Assembly: GCA_947499255.1 (NCBI GenBank)
Contig: CANMNF010000001.1
Location: 1,302,001-1,366,000, forward strand
Length of the DNA: 64,000 nucleotides
Direction: 5' to 3'
Source: an uncultured Sphingomonadaceae bacterium
GTDB lineage: Bacteria > Pseudomonadota > Alphaproteobacteria > Sphingomonadales > Sphingomonadaceae
The notes beneath the pieces are model-generated. The model saw only the letters and a list, made by a program, of their open reading frames with translations. It was not told the DNA's origin and ran no database searches. Shown here in pieces: positions 44,791 to 56,006 of this stretch. A program made the translations under genes and the position numbers. Every line of letters starts with the position of its first letter. Positions within the stretch are counted from its first letter, which is position 1.

Positions 44791-45720
44791 ATGAGCAAAT
44801 GGTCCCTCCTCCCGCAACGCTGGCGCACCAAGAAGGAAGCTTCGCACCATGCTGAGGCGATTGTCGACATTCTCGAAACGCCGCCCATTGTGCCTGCGCA
44901 AGATGGCGTGGTGCTGTTTTCGATGATGGGGACAGCGGTGCTGCTGCCTTATCTGGTGGCGGTGAAATCGCTATGGGCGCAATTGCAGCGCGGGCGCGTG
45001 GTGTTGATGGATGATGGCACATTGACAGCGCAGGATCGTGCAATCCTTGCCCATCATTGCGGGGATCCCGAAATCATTCCCATCGATAGCGTGAAAATGG
45101 GGCCTTTCCCCAGCGGCGGGACATGGGAGCGCTTTCTCACCATCCTTGATCGGCGCAATAGCGATTATTGGATCCAACTTGATAGTGACACGGTGACCAT
45201 CGGCCCCGTGCCCGAAATTGCCGAAGCGATCAGCCGCAATCGCAGTTTTGGCCTGTTAGGCGGCCATGATGCTGAGATCGGCGCGCTGCCTGTTGCCGAA
45301 ATCGCACGCCAGCTTTACCCCGATGGCCCCGCAGAAGGACATATCCAGACACGCGTGGAATCGCGCCTTGATCAATGTCCGCCGCAACGCGGTTGGCGCT
45401 ATATGCGCGGGTGTTCTGGCTTTGCCGGGTTTGCCGCAATGGGCGAAGGGCGCGCACTTGCAGCTGCTTTCCTCGATCAGATGAAGGAATTTGTCGGCGA
45501 GGAGGACATTTCAATCTGGGGCACAGAGCAAATCGCCTCCAATTTCCAGATCGCCAATGATCGTGATCCTGTGCTGCTGCCCTATGATCGTTATCTCAAT
45601 TACTGGAACGAAGATTGGCGCGATGATGCTGCCTTTGTCCATTTTGTTGGCACGCACCGCTATGACAACGGCGCTTATGAACGCTCAAGCCGGTTGGCGA
45701 TAGAGACGCTCAATAGCTGA
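44791..45720 (+). CDS. Glycosyltransferase-like protein (GT-A fold, DxD)
   Basis: A 309-residue soluble protein, not recognised by name. A GT-A layout is suggested by VVLFSMMGTAV at the N-terminal strand, VVLMDDGTLTAQD, and the metal-binding DSD (residues 131-133) in YWIQLDSDTVTIGP. The second half has GCSGFAGFAAMG and a late FVHFVGTHRYDNGAYE that could contribute the acceptor site. No membrane span. It begins four bases after the protease gene. Polysaccharide or glycan assembly is a guess from fold only. Confidence 0.65.
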   Translation: MSKWSLLPQRWRTKKEASHHAEAIVDILETPPIVPAQDGVVLFSMMGTAVLLPYLVAVKSLWAQLQRGRVVLMDDGTLTAQDRAILAHHCGDPEIIPIDSVKMGPFPSGGTWERFLTILDRRNSDYWIQLDSDTVTIGPVPEIAEAISRNRSFGLLGGHDAEIGALPVAEIARQLYPDGPAEGHIQTRVESRLDQCPPQRGWRYMRGCSGFAGFAAMGEGRALAAAFLDQMKEFVGEEDISIWGTEQIASNFQIANDRDPVLLPYDRYLNYWNEDWRDDAAFVHFVGTHRYDNGAYERSSRLAIETLNS

Positions 45721-45753
45721 CTGGACGGCGACGGTTGATTGGCGCAATATCAC

Positions 45754-46371
45754 ATGATGGAACGCCGCCAAATCCTCACCGGGACGCTTGCTGCTGCTGC
45801 CTGCGTGGCTGCGCCTAGGCGCATTTTCGCGCAAGCCGCAGCCCCGCCATGGCAACGCAAGATCCTCACCGTGGCACAGCGCGAGGTTGAGCGTTTGCGC
45901 GAGGATCTTTGGCGACATGACCTTGTTGGCATTGCCGATTTCGGCCTGCATTCGGCCCAGCGCCGCTTCCATATCGTCAATCTCGAAGATGGCACAATCC
46001 GCAGCTTGCATGTCACGCATGGTCTGGGATCGGATCGCAACAACAATGGCTATCTTGACAAATTCTCCAATGTCGAAGGCTCTTTGGCGACCAGCCGAGG
46101 GGCTTATATCTCGCAGGAATGGTATACCGGGCGCTATGGCCGATCAATGCGGCTTGGCGGGCTTGATCCCAGCAACCACAATGCTTTTGACCGCGCGATT
46201 GTGGTGCATGGCGCGGCCTATGCAACGCCTGCCCATGTTCAGCGATATGGTCAGCTTGGCCGCTCACATGGTTGCCTTGCTTTTGGGCCAGAAGCTTTGC
46301 GAGAGGCAATGGGGCAGTTGTGGGGCGGCAGGCTGATCTTTGCTGATGCCTTGCGCATTGCCACCAATTAG
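45754..46371 (+). CDS. Murein L,D-transpeptidase catalytic domain protein (YkuD_2-like)
   Basis: A 205-residue exported protein. The N-terminus MERRQILTG followed by an alanine-rich stretch and AxA looks like a Tat signal. The catalytic domain has IVVHGAAYATP, then GRSHGCLAFGPEAL, matching the His...SxGC motif with the catalytic Cys of YkuD-type L,D-transpeptidases, and NNNGYLDKFSN upstream as in the YkuD_2 subgroup. Expected to form or hydrolyse 3-3 peptidoglycan links. Two adjacent ATGs (45754, 45757) are possible. Confidence 0.87.
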   Translation: MMERRQILTGTLAAAACVAAPRRIFAQAAAPPWQRKILTVAQREVERLREDLWRHDLVGIADFGLHSAQRRFHIVNLEDGTIRSLHVTHGLGSDRNNNGYLDKFSNVEGSLATSRGAYISQEWYTGRYGRSMRLGGLDPSNHNAFDRAIVVHGAAYATPAHVQRYGQLGRSHGCLAFGPEALREAMGQLWGGRLIFADALRIATN

Positions 46372-46408
46372 CGTGACCTTGTGATCGGCGAAGGCTAAGT
46401 CGCCGGCA

Positions 46409-47293
46409 ATGGCTCCCAATCACCGCCTTTTGCCTCTGCTGGCCGCTTTTGTTGGTGTTGGCTGCCTGTCGCTGATGGATGCCTTTATGAAAAGCGCCTC
46501 GTTGGCTGCGGGCGCTTATACTGCATCGCTGTTGCGCTCTGTCTTTGGACTGGCGATCATTGCGCCCATCTGGCTGCTGACCAAGCCAAGTTGGCCGCGT
46601 GGCCGGGTAATGTGGCTCCATATCGAACGCGGCGTGATCTCGGCCTTTATGGCACTGAGCTGGTTCTTCGCGCTCACCCGCTTGCCGATTGCCGAAGCCA
46701 TCGCATTATCGTTCATCGCCCCTATTTTGGCGCTGTATTTCGCCAGCATCATGTTGGGCGAAGACATCCGCAAGGAAGCGATCTGGGCATCGGTGCTGAG
46801 TCTTATCGGCACCGTGATTATCGTTTCAGGCCGTCTTGGCAAAACCGAATTTACCGCTGATCTTGGCTGGGGTCTGGCCGCTCTTACCTTTTCCGCTGTT
46901 CTGTATGCTTACACCTTCGTGGTGATCCGCAAGCAATCGCAGCTCGCCGGGCCAGTAGAGATTGCGACCTTTCATTCTGGCATTAGCGGCGCTGTGCATT
47001 TGCTCGCGGCGCCATTCTTGTTTTTGCTGCCTGCGCCCGAAGTGCTGGGCACTATCGGCATTTCAGCGCTGCTAACCGTGGGCGGCGCGATGGCAATTGC
47101 ATGGGCCTATGCCCGCGCGGAGACGCAGGTTCTGGTGCCGATTGAATATACCGGCTTTTTATGGGCAGCGGCTTTTGGCTGGATTATGTTTCGTGAAGCG
47201 GTGACGGTGGAAACGCTGATCGGTGTTGCGTTGATCGTCACCGGGTGCTGGATCGCTGCGCGGCGGCAGCGAACAGAGCAAACCGCGATCTGA
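46409..47293 (+). CDS. DMT superfamily permease (EamA)
   Basis: A 294-residue, ten-helix transporter with two EamA repeats: the first runs from GCLSLMDAFMKSASL to about residue 140, the second ends with IEYTGFLWAAAFGWIMFRE. Substrates in the family are metabolites such as amino acids or nucleosides; none can be assigned. Starts 37 bases after the transpeptidase-like gene. Its stop abuts the convergent 55-aa gene. Confidence 0.88.
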   Translation: MAPNHRLLPLLAAFVGVGCLSLMDAFMKSASLAAGAYTASLLRSVFGLAIIAPIWLLTKPSWPRGRVMWLHIERGVISAFMALSWFFALTRLPIAEAIALSFIAPILALYFASIMLGEDIRKEAIWASVLSLIGTVIIVSGRLGKTEFTADLGWGLAALTFSAVLYAYTFVVIRKQSQLAGPVEIATFHSGISGAVHLLAAPFLFLLPAPEVLGTIGISALLTVGGAMAIAWAYARAETQVLVPIEYTGFLWAAAFGWIMFREAVTVETLIGVALIVTGCWIAARRQRTEQTAI

Positions 47294-47461
47294 TCAGCCG
47301 CCTGTTAGCACTTGTTCTTGATCCGCTTCGGCATCGCCAAGCCCATCATCTTGCCAAACCAAACCAATCGCCGCGCCCAAAAACGCTGCGACCACCAGCG
47401 CCAAGGCCATAGGCAAAACCCCCAAGGGGGCGCTCTTTCGGGTGGGTGGTCCCAAGGGCAT
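47294..47461 (-). CDS. 55-aa single-span membrane protein
   Basis: A small protein starting MPLGPPTRKSAPLGVLPMAL, with one membrane span (about residues 16-36, LPMALALVVAAFLGAAIGLV) and an acidic tail DGLGDAEADQEQV. GGAG lies 11 bases before ATG 47461. The gene occupies the gap between the DMT permease and acnA. The open frame extends far upstream through acnA, but only this 3' part has real-protein composition. Function unknown; probably a conserved small membrane protein in related genomes. Confidence 0.6.
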   Translation of the reverse strand: MPLGPPTRKSAPLGVLPMALALVVAAFLGAAIGLVWQDDGLGDAEADQEQVLTGG

Positions 47462-47632
47462 TTGTGCAAAATCTCCTATGCTTTTTGCATCTGGTAACCA
47501 GAACAGGCCAAAGTGACCTTGACGAGGGCCAGCGTAACGTTCAACTCGGCACCAAATTCTGGCCTGTATACGCGATATGCCATTATTCGGGATATACGGA
47601 CCGGTTTCGCAACAGCAAAGGAATTCGCACCC

Positions 47633-50305
<2,673 letters not shown>

Positions 50306-50307
50306 AT

Positions 50308-50739
50308 TTGGGTAGGAAAGCCTTTCTTGTGATAGCGGGCGCGGCTTTGGCTGCGTCCGCTTGTCAGGGTGAGGTGAGAGAAGCTGACACCGACATGGCT
50401 GAGCCGAGCGGCCCGGTCATCAACCTCACGCTCGATGATCTCCTCGCCGCGCAGGATGCTGGCGATATCCGCCTGATCGATGTGCGCACCGACGAGGAAG
50501 TCGCGCAAGGTATGATCCCGGGCGCGCAGCACATTGCTTTGAACGATTTAGCGCCTTCATCCATGGACCTTAGCGATGGCCGTGAAGTCGTGTTCTACTG
50601 CCACTCTGGTTTCCGTTCCGCCAATGCTGCCACGCGCCTGAGCATGGTAACCGGTGAACCTGTGCGACATTTTGAAGGCGGTATTGTCGCCTGGCAGGAA
50701 GCGGGCCAACCGTTGAGTGTGCCTGCAGCACCCCGGTAG
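50308..50739 (+). CDS. Rhodanese-like periplasmic protein
   Basis: A 143-residue single rhodanese domain with an exported N-terminus ending in LAASACQG, a possible lipoprotein or cleaved signal. The active-site loop is FYCHSGFRSAN, with the catalytic Cys, preceded by IRLIDVRTDEEVAQG. Sulfur transfer or redox signalling in the periplasm is likely. It begins two bases after acnA with a TTG (50308); GTG 50329 is an alternative that would shorten the signal. Confidence 0.82.
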   Translation: MGRKAFLVIAGAALAASACQGEVREADTDMAEPSGPVINLTLDDLLAAQDAGDIRLIDVRTDEEVAQGMIPGAQHIALNDLAPSSMDLSDGREVVFYCHSGFRSANAATRLSMVTGEPVRHFEGGIVAWQEAGQPLSVPAAPR

Positions 50740-50818
50740 GACAAATTTCCTGACAGAAAAGCGAGAAAGGCGACCGGTCAGGCCGCCCTTCCCTCCGAAT
50801 ATTCAGTATATCGCAGGC

Positions 50819-52213
50819 TTAGGCCGCTTGCGCAGCATCGTCCTCTTCATCCTTGCGGCGGCGGCGCAGAAACACCGCGGCTGCACCCGCTCCAAACAGC
50901 AAGAGCATGCCCGGTGCCGGAATTTGCGTGCCCGAAGTCGTACTGCTTGAGGACGATGACGATGTGCTGGTTGAGCTGGATGATGACGTGCTGGTAGAGC
51001 TACCTGTGGTGCTGGACGTTGACGTGCTGGTGCCGCCGCTCGTGCTGGTCGTGGTCATGCCGGACGTGCTGGCACCCGAAGATGAGCTGGACGTCGAAGA
51101 CGAAGAACTGCCCGAGCTGGAGGAAGACCCTGAAGACCCGCCGCTCGAACCGCTAGATCCGCTGCTGCTCGAAGAACCGCTTGAGCCACTAGACCCGCTT
51201 GAACCACTCGACGAGCCGCCGTCACCGCCCGAGCTCGAAGAGCTGGAGGAGGAAGACGAGCTGGAGCTGGATGAAGACGAGGAGCTGGAAGACGAGCTGG
51301 ACGAGACATTGCCCGAGCTGCTCGATACGCTGCCCGTGGACGTTGAAACGTTGCCCGATGAACTTGAGACATTGCCCGATGAACTGGACACGTTGCCCGA
51401 GGAACTGGAAACGCTGCCGGTGGACGTCGACACATTGCCCGAGGAGCTTGATACGCTGCCCGTTGATGTTGAAACATTGCCCGACGTCGTGGAAGTCGTC
51501 GATGTCACGCCGCCCGTGCTGGTTGATACCCCGCCCGTGCTGGTGGACACGCCGCCTGTCGAAGTGGTTGAGCTGGAAGCTACCGCGCCTGTGCTCGTGC
51601 TGACACCGCCGGTTGTGGTGGAAGTCGAACCGCCCGAAGTCGATGTCGAACCGCCCGAAGTCGAGGTCGAACCACCCGAGGTCGAAGTCGAAGAACCTGT
51701 GGTGCTGTTATCAATGTCGATAATGATATCGCCGCCGGTCGAAGACGTACCTTCGCCGCCCGATGTCGTCGTCGTGGTGCTGACAACCGCGCTGCCGCCG
51801 CCACCTGAACCGCCGAAAAAGCCACCAAAGAAGCCGCCGCCAAAGCCGCCACCGCCACCAAAGCCGCCCGAACCGCCAACGATGATCGGTTGTCCGCCAC
51901 TACCGCCAGCAACGCCGCGCTGCGGCAAAGGAGGCAATGGCATGGGCACTGGTGCGAGGACGAATTCCTCTTCCTCGCAGCATTCACGCTCAATCGTGCG
52001 GCGAGCGCGCAATTGCTCGCGCTCTGGCTCGCGCTCGATGATGCGGCGTGCGGTTGTCTTTATCGGCTTGAGTTCTTGCGGTGCTGCATCCTTATCGGAT
52101 TTGTACGACACCTGATCGGCCTGCGGTTCAGCGACATGCACTGCGCCGCCACCAACAACCGCGCCGCCTGCTGCAGCAGCGGTCAATTTCGCAAGGGCCA
52201 TGCGTACCGACAT
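50819..52213 (-). CDS. Ser/Gly/Thr-rich PEP-CTERM surface protein
   Basis: A 464-residue exported low-complexity protein. Residues 1-30 are a signal-like segment, 35-95 a charged stretch with a CCEEEE motif, 95-145 Gly-rich, and 145-425 almost only Ser, Thr, Gly and Asn in degenerate repeats (STSGG, GNVSSSS, STSTGSV) plus a run of about 28 consecutive Ser. The C-terminus is a PEP-CTERM anchor: QIPAPGMLLLFGAGAAAVFL then RRRRKDEE. It should be processed by exosortase and placed in the outer envelope or matrix. The plus strand is also open over most of the length, a codon-bias effect. GAGA precedes ATG 52213. Confidence 0.85.
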   Translation of the reverse strand: MSVRMALAKLTAAAAGGAVVGGGAVHVAEPQADQVSYKSDKDAAPQELKPIKTTARRIIEREPEREQLRARRTIERECCEEEEFVLAPVPMPLPPLPQRGVAGGSGGQPIIVGGSGGFGGGGGFGGGFFGGFFGGSGGGGSAVVSTTTTTSGGEGTSSTGGDIIIDIDNSTTGSSTSTSGGSTSTSGGSTSTSGGSTSTTTGGVSTSTGAVASSSTTSTGGVSTSTGGVSTSTGGVTSTTSTTSGNVSTSTGSVSSSSGNVSTSTGSVSSSSGNVSSSSGNVSSSSGNVSTSTGSVSSSSGNVSSSSSSSSSSSSSSSSSSSSSSSSSGGDGGSSSGSSGSSGSSGSSSSSGSSGSSGGSSGSSSSSGSSSSSTSSSSSGASTSGMTTTSTSGGTSTSTSSTTGSSTSTSSSSSTSTSSSSSSSTTSGTQIPAPGMLLLFGAGAAAVFLRRRRKDEEDDAAQAA

Positions 52214-52452
52214 AAGCTATTCTCTCATTCTCAATGGGGCAGGCGTGATGTGGGAGTCCGTATAACTCCTCTCTTCTGCCTTTCCCGAACGCTCTTCAAA
52301 AGCCTCATTCGCCGCCATAGGGCAATGGGATTAACCATCAATATATGCCCAACCAGCCCATTTTCTGAATGGCAAACCGGCGCAAAAGCCGGTCTGTCCC
52401 GATCTGGAACCGAAATAAGGGCAATTGCGAAGAAACCGTTAGGGAATTTCGC
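52214..52452. other. Gap between PEP-CTERM gene and ruvB
   Basis: About 240 bases. It contains the upstream region of the PEP-CTERM gene and a hairpin ACCGGC-GCAAAA-GCCGGT (52376-52393) without a T run. No gene recognised. Confidence 0.5.
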
Positions 52453-53481
52453 TCACCCTGCTTCCCCGAACAGGCCGGATTGCGTGCCTTTTGGGGGATT
52501 GAGCCCCAGATGCTCCCACCCGCCATCATTGAGGCAGCGCCCCCTTGCTGTGCGCGCAAGCAAGCCCAATTGGATGAGATAAGGCTCCACCACATCTTCC
52601 ACCGTGTCACGCGGTTCCGCGAGGCCGGCAGCCAGCGTTTCCACGCCGACAGGACCACCCTTATAGGTCGTTGCGATCATGGTGAGATAGCGGCGATCCA
52701 TGGCATCCAAACCCAGCGAATCGATCTCCAACCGGGTGAGCGCATCATCCGCGATGGCTTTGGTGATGGTGGCTTGGCGCGCAACATGGGCAAAATCGCG
52801 CACACGCCGCAGCAGCCTTCCGGCAACGCGCGGCGTGCCCCGGCTACGCTGCGCAATCTCACGCGCGCCATCGGCGGCGATATCAAGGCCCAGCAGCCGC
52901 GCACCGCGCGTCACCACCTGCTCCAGCTCGGCATGTGAGTAGAAATTGAGGCGCACCGGAATGCCAAAACGATCGCGCAACGGCGTGGTGAGCAGCCCCT
53001 GCCGCGTGGTCGCCCCCACCAGTGTGAAAGGCGGCAGATCGATGCGGACAGAGCGGGCAGAAGGCCCCTCGCCTATGATGATGTCGAGCGCGCGATCCTC
53101 CATCGCAGGATAGAGCACCTCTTCGACCACAGGGTTCAGCCGGTGGATCTCGTCAATGAACAGCACATCATGCGGCTCAAGGTTGGTGAGCAGCGCTGCG
53201 AGATCGCCCGCTTTGGCGATGACAGGGCCGGACGTGGCGCGAAAGCCCACGCCCAATTCCCCGGCGATGATCTGTGCCAGCGTTGTCTTGCCAAGGCCGG
53301 GAGGCCCGAAGAACAACGTATGATCCATCGCCTCCTTGCGCGATTTGGCGGACTGGATGAAGACCCGCAGATTGTCCCGCGCCGCCTCCTGCCCGATAAA
53401 CTCGCGCAGGGTTTTGGGACGCAAGGCAGCGTCGGGGTCGTTCGGCTGGCGATCAGGGGAGAGGGGGGAGTCTTGGGTCAT
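52453..53481 (-). CDS. ruvB: Holliday junction branch migration ATPase RuvB
   Basis: A 342-residue AAA+ motor for Holliday junction migration. [18 protein letters not shown], Walker [13 protein letters not shown], Walker [11 protein letters not shown], sensor 1 FTLVGATTR and the arginine finger region PLRDRFGI are intact, with the winged-helix C-terminus ending in GLNPPKG. It is separated from ruvA by a 440-base insertion carrying a GIY-YIG gene, where the two are normally adjacent. Confidence 0.96.
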   Translation of the reverse strand: MTQDSPLSPDRQPNDPDAALRPKTLREFIGQEAARDNLRVFIQSAKSRKEAMDHTLFFGPPGLGKTTLAQIIAGELGVGFRATSGPVIAKAGDLAALLTNLEPHDVLFIDEIHRLNPVVEEVLYPAMEDRALDIIIGEGPSARSVRIDLPPFTLVGATTRQGLLTTPLRDRFGIPVRLNFYSHAELEQVVTRGARLLGLDIAADGAREIAQRSRGTPRVAGRLLRRVRDFAHVARQATITKAIADDALTRLEIDSLGLDAMDRRYLTMIATTYKGGPVGVETLAAGLAEPRDTVEDVVEPYLIQLGLLARTARGRCLNDGGWEHLGLNPPKGTQSGLFGEAG

Positions 53482-53496
53482 GAAAACTCCGCAATA

Positions 53497-53526
53497 CCGT
53501 CATGCTGAACTTGTTTCAGCATCCAT
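53497..53526. repeat. REP-like palindromic repeat, left copy
   Basis: A 30-bp element with an internal hairpin (TGCTGAA-CTTG-TTCAGCA). It matches the reverse complement of 53872-53901 at 27 of 30 bases. Two of the three differences are compensatory changes in the stem, so the hairpin is preserved. Confidence 0.8.
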
Positions 53527-53546
53527 GTCGCCGCAGTCTCCGCCCC

Positions 53547-53882
53547 ATGCAGTTCGAACGCAACCCCTGCGTCTACATCCTCGCCAGCAAACCCCATGGC
53601 ACGCTCTACATTGGCGTTACCAGCGACCTCACCGCAAGGCTCTGGCAGCATCGCAAAGGGACCGGTCCCAGCTTCACAAGCCGCTACAACGTCCACACCC
53701 TCGTCCGCTTTGAGATGTTCGCCGACATGCCCACCGCCATCGCGCGCGAGAAGCAGCTGAAGCGCTGGCATAGGGCTTGGAAGATCAACCTCATCGAGAG
53801 CGAGAATGTGGACTGGCATGACCTTGCGGCTGGCTTGGGCCTGCCGCCTTTGGGCCGGAGTGGGACGCGCGATGGATCCTGA
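53547..53882 (+). CDS. GIY-YIG nuclease domain protein
   Basis: A 111-residue GIY-YIG domain protein (UPF0213/COG2827-like). The domain opens NPCVYILASKPHGTLYIGVT, with the catalytic Arg in LTARLWQHRKG, Tyr and Glu in EKQLKRWHRAWK. The domain is complete. It is transcribed against ruvAB and is bracketed by REP-like inverted repeats, the right one overlapping the last codons. Such nucleases commonly travel with these repeats in sphingomonads (established association for related genomes, inferred here). Confidence 0.85.
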   Translation: MQFERNPCVYILASKPHGTLYIGVTSDLTARLWQHRKGTGPSFTSRYNVHTLVRFEMFADMPTAIAREKQLKRWHRAWKINLIESENVDWHDLAAGLGLPPLGRSGTRDGS

Positions 53883-53901
53883 AACGAGTTCAGGATGACG
53901 G
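53872..53901. repeat. REP-like palindromic repeat, right copy
   Basis: Inverted partner of 53497-53526, with internal stem TCCTGAA-ACGAG-TTCAGGA. It spans the stop codon of the GIY-YIG gene. Confidence 0.8.
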
Positions 53902-53920
53902 GGAGGCGAATTGTGCATCA

Positions 53921-54526
53921 TCACCCGCTCGCCTTCTTCAACGCCACGCGGATCAGTTCGCTTTCGCCTGCATCTTCGCCCAATTCCGCCTGTGCGCGCG
54001 CCACGGCTTGCGCGGCCACCGCTGGCTTGAAGCCCAGGTTTTCCAGCGCCGACACCGCATCTGCGCTCGCGCTGCCAGCGGGCGTTATCGGAGCATCGCC
54101 GTCCATAGAGCCGCCACCCGGTGCAGCGCCTGCTTTGTCCTTTAACTCGTTCACAATCCGATCGGCCAGCTTCTTGCCGACGCCTTTCGCCTGCTCCACT
54201 GCGGCTGCATCCACCCGGCCACACGCATCGCGCAACTCGCCCGGTGACAGCGCGGACAGGATCGCCAACGCCACTTTGCTGCCAACACCCTGCACGCCTG
54301 TCAGCAACCGGAACCAGTCACGCTCTGCCGCTTCGGCAAAGCCCAGCAGGCGCATATCGTTCTCGCTCACTTGCAGGTCGGTATAGAGCGTCGCCACCTC
54401 GCCGCCCGCGCCCAAAGCGCTCAAAGTCTTGGCCGAGCAGTGCACCAGATAGCCCACCCCGCCCACATCGAGCACGGCCCAATCGGCCCCTGTTTCGTCG
54501 AGCGTTCCGGTAAGCTTGGCAATCAT
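53921..54526 (-). CDS. ruvA: Holliday junction DNA helicase subunit RuvA
   Basis: A 201-residue junction-binding protein. Domain I starts MIAKLTGTLDETGADWAVLD with GVGYLVHC; domain II has two helix-hairpin-helix motifs (LTGVQGVGSKVALAIL and AKGVGKKLADRIVNELK); a Gly/Ala/Pro-rich linker leads to the C-terminal RuvB-binding domain (AVSALENLGFKPAVAAQAV). No ruvC is found next to it in this window. Confidence 0.95.
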   Translation of the reverse strand: MIAKLTGTLDETGADWAVLDVGGVGYLVHCSAKTLSALGAGGEVATLYTDLQVSENDMRLLGFAEAAERDWFRLLTGVQGVGSKVALAILSALSPGELRDACGRVDAAAVEQAKGVGKKLADRIVNELKDKAGAAPGGGSMDGDAPITPAGSASADAVSALENLGFKPAVAAQAVARAQAELGEDAGESELIRVALKKASG

Positions 54527-54914
54527 GGTTTGTTCTTTGCCTGTCCTTGGCTGGCTTGGCCAGTGGTGCGGCGCGGTTTCCTACAAAATAGACACATTGG
54601 ACACTGTCCTGGAGTGAAAAAGTGCAGCTCCTTTATCGGTGATGGCAGGCGTGTTGGATAGGGTGGCGGGGTTGGTCATCGCCCTTGGCGTTTGCGCGTT
54701 CTCATGGATGTAGGAAAGTGGGTTTCACGCAAAGGCGCAAAGGCGCGAAGAAGGGCTGCTTGCAGCGCGACTGCGCTTTTGCTGCATGTTTGCGCTTGGA
54801 GGCAAGGTTTGCGGTTTAATTGCCTGCGGCGCGTCTCGAAATTCTTTGCGCCTTTGCGCCTTTGCGTGATCCAAAATGGACAACCCTGCAAACTTGCGCC
54901 AAAGACTGCGCCCC
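54527..54914. other. Gap between ruvA and aroC
   Basis: Nearly 390 bases with no supported gene. Its main content is a pair of 29-bp inverted repeats (54724-54752, 54842-54870). Confidence 0.6.
54724..54870. repeat. Long inverted repeat (two 29-bp arms, 89-bp spacer)
   Basis: The left arm (54724-54752) carries GCAAAGGCGCAAAGGCGC; the right arm (54842-54870) is its reverse complement, matching at 27 of 29 bases. Each arm contains two AAAGGCGC units. The spacer encodes nothing obvious. This looks like a small non-autonomous repeat element. Confidence 0.75.
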
Positions 54915-56006
54915 ATGAGCTGGAACACTTTTGGACGTATGCTGCGCTTCACCACATGGGGCGAAAGCCATGGCCCTGCGCTGGGCGCGGTGCTGGATGG
55001 GTGCCCGCCGCGCATTGCGTTGAGTGAGGCGGATATTCAGCCTTTCCTTGACGCGCGCCGTCCGGGCCAAAGCCGTTTTACCACGCAGCGGCAGGAGGCC
55101 GATCAGGTCCGCATCCTTTCTGGCACTTTTGCCAATGAAGACGGAACAACTCAGACCACCGGCACACCGATCAGCCTGATGATCGAGAACACCGATCAAC
55201 GCTCCAAAGATTACGGCGAGATCGCCAAAACCTATCGCCCCGGCCATGCCGATTATAGCTATGACGCGAAATACGGCATTCGCGATTATCGCGGCGGCGG
55301 GCGTTCCTCTGCGCGCGAGACGGCCGCACGGGTGGCCGCAGGCGCGATTGCACGGCTGGTGATTCCGGAAGTCACAGTGACGGCCTATGTTTGCGAGATT
55401 GGCGGCGATGCGATTGATCCGGCCAATGTCGACTTTAACGAAATCGGCAATAACGCGTTCTTTTGTCCCGATCCTGTCGCCGCAAAGCGCTGGGAAGGCG
55501 TGGTCGATGAGGCGCGCAAGGCAGGCTCATCGCTGGGTGCGGTTGTGGAATGTGTGGCCACTGGCGTTCCAGCGGGATGGGGCGCGCCTGTTTATGCCAA
55601 GCTGGATGGCGAAATTGCCGCTGCGATGATGAGCATCAACGCGACAAAGGCAGTGGAAATCGGCGATGGCTTTGCCGCCGCGCGCCTTTCCGGCGAACAA
55701 AACGCAGATGAAATGCGCCCCGGCAGCGCGGATGGCGAAGGTCCTGAATTCCTCGCCAATCATGCTGGCGGGATCGCTGGCGGCATCTCAACCGGCCAAC
55801 CGGTCACCTGCCGCGTCGCTTTCAAACCAACCAGCTCCATCCTGACCCCGCGCAAATCGGTAACGTCAGATGGCGAGGCGGTGGATGTGCGCACCAAAGG
55901 CCGCCATGATCCGTGCGTAGGCATTCGCGGCGCGCCGGTGGTCGAGGCGATGATGGCACTGGTGCTGGCGGATCAAAAGCTGATGCATCGCGGGCAGGTT
56001 TTATGA
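54915..56006 (+). CDS. aroC: Chorismate synthase (3' end duplicated downstream)
   Basis: A 363-residue shikimate-pathway enzyme making chorismate from EPSP with reduced FMN. The family signatures [17 protein letters not shown], the [14 protein letters not shown] loop, [18 protein letters not shown] and the C-terminal [19 protein letters not shown] are intact. ATG 54915 gives the family N-terminus [16 protein letters not shown]. The last 108 bases before the terminal codons (55882-55989) recur at 56548-56655, 94% identical, beyond an AT-rich insert, so the present C-terminus (MHRGQVL) may not be the original one. Confidence 0.95.
   Translation: MSWNTFGRMLRFTTWGESHGPALGAVLDGCPPRIALSEADIQPFLDARRPGQSRFTTQRQEADQVRILSGTFANEDGTTQTTGTPISLMIENTDQRSKDYGEIAKTYRPGHADYSYDAKYGIRDYRGGGRSSARETAARVAAGAIARLVIPEVTVTAYVCEIGGDAIDPANVDFNEIGNNAFFCPDPVAAKRWEGVVDEARKAGSSLGAVVECVATGVPAGWGAPVYAKLDGEIAAAMMSINATKAVEIGDGFAAARLSGEQNADEMRPGSADGEGPEFLANHAGGIAGGISTGQPVTCRVAFKPTSSILTPRKSVTSDGEAVDVRTKGRHDPCVGIRGAPVVEAMMALVLADQKLMHRGQVL

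Noticed and set aside
50853-52115. Plus-strand frame rich in Glu, Asp, Leu and Pro opposite the PEP-CTERM gene
   Set aside because: Its composition is the reverse complement of Ser/Gly/Thr codons; the minus strand has a signal peptide and an exosortase anchor.
53478-54224. Minus-strand frame across the GIY-YIG region and ruvA
   Set aside because: It reads through both repeat copies and antisense of a clear GIY-YIG domain; no domain recognised.
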